From: Actinomycetota bacterium
GTDB lineage: Bacteria; Actinomycetota; Actinomycetes; Mycobacteriales; Micromonosporaceae
Assembly: GCA_005885115.1 (NCBI GenBank)
Contig: VAXX01000169.1
Span: 1 to 8,093, forward strand
Reading direction: 5' to 3'
Length of the DNA stretch: 8,093 bases
Shown: positions 6,501 to 8,093 of the stretch, in pieces
Layout of the letters: every line of letters starts with the position of its first letter
Position numbering within the stretch: position 1 is the first letter of the stretch
Notes under the pieces: generated by a model
What the model saw: only the letters and a program-made list of their open reading frames with translations
Database searches by the model: none
What the model was told of the DNA's origin: nothing
Program-made: the position numbers and the translations under genes

Positions 6501-7691
6501 GGGCAGCTCGCGCGGCCGGTAGGCGCCGACCACGAGCAGCCCGCTGGTCTGCGGGTCGGCGCACACCTGGTGGAGTACGTCGATGGTCTCGGGCTCGGCC
6601 CGGTGTACGTCGTCCAACAGCAACGCCAACGGACCGTCGGTCCCGGCGACGGCGGACAGCAGCCGGCGTACCCCGAGCCGGAGCAGCACCACGGCCGGGG
6701 CGCCCCGCGGTGCCGGGTACGGGCGGTCGACGTCCACGAGCGGGGCCAGTTCGGGCGCGAGCGCGGCGAGGACCGGCGCGGTGCCGCCCAGCTCCTCGGC
6801 CAGCCGGGTACGCCAGCCCGCCGGCTGCCCGGCACAGCGCAGCATCAGGTGCCCGGCCAGGTCGGCGAGCAACCGGGCCAGCCCCGCGTACGGCGCGGTG
6901 TCGGTGGCGCGGAACGTGGTCCGGGCCACCAGGCCGCCGGTCGTGACGATCCCGTCGCCGAAGGCCCGCAACAGCGCGGACTTGCCCAGGCCGGCTTCGG
7001 CGCTGACCCAGACCAGCTCGACGCCGCCGGTGCGGGCGACCCGGTCCCGGGCGGCGGTGAGCTGGCCGAGCGGCTTGGCGCGGCCGAAGATCCGGCCGGT
7101 GAACGTGGGTCGGCCGGGGATGTCCGCCCGGCCGGTCGGGAAGGCGTCGACGTCGCCGAGCGCGGCCAGGTCCTCCTGGCAGCGGCGCAGGTCGGCGAGG
7201 ACGCCACGGGCGGTCTGGTACCGGTCCTCCGGCGCCACCGCGAGCAGCCGGTGCAGCACGCCGGCAAGTCCGGCCGGGAGTCCGGCGACCGGCGGCGGGG
7301 CCTGGGTGAGCTGGGCGTATACCGACTCCGGGTACGGCCGGGCCCCGGTGGCCAGCTCGTACAGGACGACGCCGAGGGCGTACAGGTCGGCCCGCTCGTC
7401 GACGTCACGGGCCAGCCGGCCGGACTGTTCGGGCGCCGCGTACCGGGCCCGGTCGGGCAGCCCGCGCGGAGCGTCGAGCAGGGTCACCTGACCATCCGGG
7501 CCGATCAGCACGCTGTCCGGGCAGACCCCACCGTGCAGCCCCGACCGCCCGTGCCGCAGGGCGAGCGCACCGGCGACCGCGCAGCCGACGTCCAGGAGCA
7601 CGGCACCGGACAGCGGCGTACCCAGCGATCGGAGGGTACCGACGTCTGTCGTGGTGGAACCGCCAGCCGTGGGCTGGCTGCGCATTGGCAC
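3480..7691 (-). CDS. Large multidomain regulator: kinase-like C-lobe (pseudokinase), AAA ATPase, helical repeats, GAF, PAS; no output domain
   Basis: This 1403-residue protein has no predicted membrane segment. Residues 26-170 match a Ser/Thr-kinase C-lobe: HGGVCPDSVLI (53-63) at the HRDxKPxN loop, LLDAP (71-75) for DFG, YAAPEQSGR (84-92), ERADLYALGVVLYEL and PEDRY (155-159). The loop has lost the catalytic Asp (Gly55), Lys (Cys57) and Asn (Ser60), and the whole ATP-binding N-lobe is absent, so it is probably inactive. Residues 200-490 are an AAA/STAND-like ATPase: Walker A AEAGLGKS (231-238, Ala for the first Gly), Walker B LALLLDDVH with Asp360/Asp361, and LLVVGAYRPRE. A winged-helix-like part (490-590) and a TPR-like helical region (about 620-1100) follow. 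GAF is at about 1124-1270 and PAS at 1281-1395, ending at 1403. The layout mirrors kinase/ATPase/GAF histidine kinases such as cyanobacterial HstK, minus the N-lobe and histidine kinase. GTG 7691 follows GGAAGG (7704-7699) by 7 nt; ATG 7685 is an alternative. Confidence 0.93.
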   Translation of the reverse strand: MPMRSQPTAGGSTTTDVGTLRSLGTPLSGAVLLDVGCAVAGALALRHGRSGLHGGVCPDSVLIGPDGQVTLLDAPRGLPDRARYAAPEQSGRLARDVDERADLYALGVVLYELATGARPYPESVYAQLTQAPPPVAGLPAGLAGVLHRLLAVAPEDRYQTARGVLADLRRCQEDLAALGDVDAFPTGRADIPGRPTFTGRIFGRAKPLGQLTAARDRVARTGGVELVWVSAEAGLGKSALLRAFGDGIVTTGGLVARTTFRATDTAPYAGLARLLADLAGHLMLRCAGQPAGWRTRLAEELGGTAPVLAALAPELAPLVDVDRPYPAPRGAPAVVLLRLGVRRLLSAVAGTDGPLALLLDDVHRAEPETIDVLHQVCADPQTSGLLVVGAYRPRELPEPLARLQRERGPWRGGGPIGLRPLPDSVLAELLADTLHVAPTDAAALARVVAERTGSRPLAVAEFLRELGERRILKFDEHRGWRFDRATVAQAPPVLEIVSAVHDRLIRLPPRLLRMLQVAAGLGGPVAVTTLAGITGLTRDGVLDLVRSAVREGLLAAQPREGDYRWTHEVVRQAVRTTLGDAQRRELDAAVGRTLLNRGGPGDAELVVRLCGGTTNGDEEDRARLAERALAASRRAYRLGALDTADDRMRTAVELVPPGRVPLAYAVHAWAARTAWDAGHPARAWGLLDVADRYAVDPLSRVRILALRARWHRAEGTPDQARTDTAQALKLLDVEPTRRLTHRALGAPTTDPRVVLAQEVIADALDLREPLDEWATLLAATGVRLAYEYGPTPAAALAFAAHAVALADLASPSSARTARLALTVRERCPAPGLAARVAPVAALVRALWYEPDALTALDEGYRAGIEDGEPARALDNRVLAIAHRFVLGSPLSGLADEVDEVRALADRYGLPDPTGPVAGAIARLRDLPAPLTGSVPALVAAHLLGDALPEIAPAGGLLGAVATVFEGLARAGAYPAADPDTQRRIGVELAELQTRLDEWATSGPATFGAYALLLAAERARLTGDAETAEERYGRAVDLAREHGLVPVEGLAAELGGRYALSRGQTGPAVAYLRRARDCYQRWRAPALVAHVDRTLAAVPSRPDRTFDQLDLLAMVRAFQAIAGELSPDRLVVTLLELLVEHTHAERGALLLPVDGSAGDRLTVAASAHTERGRVTVRTDPVPLPGSVLAYVHRHRRPVGGTPDELPADLAADEYLLEDAPRALLGTPLLRDGRLIAVLYLEHRHLSGWFGAEHLDLLDVLCAQAAIALDNAQTHARLVEANQILDATFDRLPIGMVLLGPDLTVRRASARAVEVTGLPMTPGTPLVDLFDVLTPTDADGLPYRLEPGFAPTGDERRPIYRDVLIVGPTGQRQRIHTAAQPLRDNGGALIGVTLWLSPLPPDAGQ

Positions 7692-7806
7692 GTGCGCCCC
7701 TTCCGCGGCGTCGGCGGTACGGTCCTCACTGTGAGTAGGCTCCGGACTGCGGACAAGTATCCCAACGCGGTGTGATCAAACGCAATGCCCAGGGGTGGCT
7801 GTGCGT
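7692..7806 (-). promoter_or_regulatory. Intergenic region with candidate promoter of the large regulator gene
   Basis: This 115-bp gap lies between the CBM-type gene and the regulator, both leftward. On the minus strand TTGCGT (7785-7780) is followed after 18 bp by GATACT (7761-7756), a 5/6 match to TATACT-type -10 boxes. That leaves a leader of about 57 nt. A short dyad CTCAC-T-GTGAG (7725-7735) lies in that leader. The SD is GGAAGG (7704-7699). No terminator for the upstream gene is visible, so read-through is also possible. The gap is far too short to encode a kinase N-lobe. Confidence 0.4.
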
Positions 7807-8093
7807 TCAGTCGTCCTCCGGGAGCCGACTCAGCGTGATCCGGTCCAGGTCGGGGGCGGTCCCGCTGAACGAGATCACATTGGTACGTCCCTTGAGCCAC
7901 ACCACCACCGACCGCGCCACGAGCGGCGACTCGAAGCTGGACCCGTTGAGTACCAACGGTTGCGGCGGGCCGCCGTTGACGCTGATCTGGACGGTACGGG
8001 CACCGGCGACCAGGCCGACCACGGTCAGCACGTACGGGCCGCCCTGCGCCACCGGTACCGACAGGGTCAGGCCGCTGCCCGGTTCCAGGCCGG
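7807..8093 (-). CDS. C-terminal part of a protein ending in a CBM6/CBM35-like carbohydrate-binding module (5' end outside window)
   Basis: The frame is open from the right edge (8093, two bases of a split codon) to TGA at 7809-7807 and gives 94 residues. They read as a beta-sandwich of the CBM6/CBM35 type: GLTLSVPVAQGGPYVLTVVG (the strand with the conserved GxYxLxV), then RTVQISVNGG, a short variable stretch, VVVWLKGRTNVISFSG (the G-x-N-x-I pattern) and the closing PDLDRITLSRLPEDD. The domain stops almost at the C-terminus. Such modules are usually attached to secreted glycoside hydrolases or to the outer part of membrane proteins. Which applies here cannot be told, because the N-terminal portion lies beyond the window. 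The GTG at 8052 is in frame but is not the true start, since the domain's first strand lies before it. Confidence 0.75.
   Translation of the reverse strand, partial: GLEPGSGLTLSVPVAQGGPYVLTVVGLVAGARTVQISVNGGPPQPLVLNGSSFESPLVARSVVVWLKGRTNVISFSGTAPDLDRITLSRLPEDD

Noticed and set aside
3570..7775. A stop-free reading frame of about 1400 codons on the plus strand, antisense to the large regulator.
   Set aside because: Its product is a low-complexity Gln/Arg/Gly/Pro-rich string without domains. The frame is open because G/C at third positions of the real gene removes stop codons on the opposite strand. The minus-strand frame has clear kinase-like, ATPase, GAF and PAS motifs.
7505..7900. Minus-strand frame of 131 codons spanning the regulator start and the intergenic gap, considered as a missing kinase N-lobe.
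   Set aside because: It shows no glycine-rich loop, VAIK lysine or alpha-C motif, and most of it overlaps the C-lobe in another frame.
1..8093. Many GTAC/GGTACC words across the window as a possible specific signal.
   Set aside because: They occur in all genes in both orientations, fit codon-level use of CGTAC/GTACC typical of Micromonosporaceae, and show no clustering tied to a feature. Useful for taxonomy only.

Overview
The window is very GC-rich. It uses GTG starts freely, has strong G/C bias at third codon positions and contains many GTAC/GGTACC words. Together with the protein types present (a DUF574/Methyltransf_19 methyltransferase, a SigJ/ECF41-type sigma factor with a C-terminal SnoaL-like domain, and a large kinase-like/AAA/GAF/PAS regulator), this points to a filamentous actinomycete, most likely Micromonosporaceae (Micromonospora, Actinoplanes, Plantactinospora or relatives). 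The assignment is an inference from sequence character, not from a database match.

Left part (1-1878). The 5' part of a short-chain dehydrogenase/reductase (SDR) gene runs leftward off the window. It carries an apparent one-base frameshift near 408/409 that splits the Rossmann glycine motif from the intact catalytic half. It is divergent from a rightward gene for an ECF sigma factor with a fused SnoaL-like domain (602-1462). The 79-bp gap between the two starts holds a near-perfect match to the promoter pattern I recall for ECF41 sigma factors (TGTCACA-N16-CGTC; here GGTCACA-N16-CGTC). The -10 CGTC is the exact loop of a perfect 9-bp inverted repeat. This looks like an autoregulated promoter, possibly with an operator on top of it. 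A small cupin gene converges on the sigma gene with only 5 bp between stop codons. It follows a CAP-domain lipoprotein gene in the same direction, separated by 20 bp, so those two are probably one transcript.

Middle (2571-3509). A 147-bp divergent intergenic region separates the lipoprotein gene from a rightward SAM-dependent methyltransferase gene of the Methyltransf_19 family.

Right part (3480-8093). One 1403-codon leftward gene dominates. Its product starts directly in the C-lobe of a Ser/Thr-kinase-like fold, with no N-lobe and with the catalytic HRD/K/N residues lost. It continues through an AAA/STAND-like ATPase, a long helical TPR-like region, a GAF domain and a PAS domain, then stops without a histidine kinase, cyclase, phosphatase or DNA-binding output. 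Its 3' end overlaps the 3' end of the methyltransferase gene by 30 bp, tail to tail. Upstream of it, and running off the right edge, is the 3' end of a gene whose product ends in a CBM6/CBM35-like beta-sandwich.

The most notable items are the ECF41-type promoter/palindrome module, the frameshifted SDR beside it, and the output-less pseudokinase-ATPase-GAF-PAS protein. No RNA gene, insertion sequence, CRISPR array or convincing terminator is visible.
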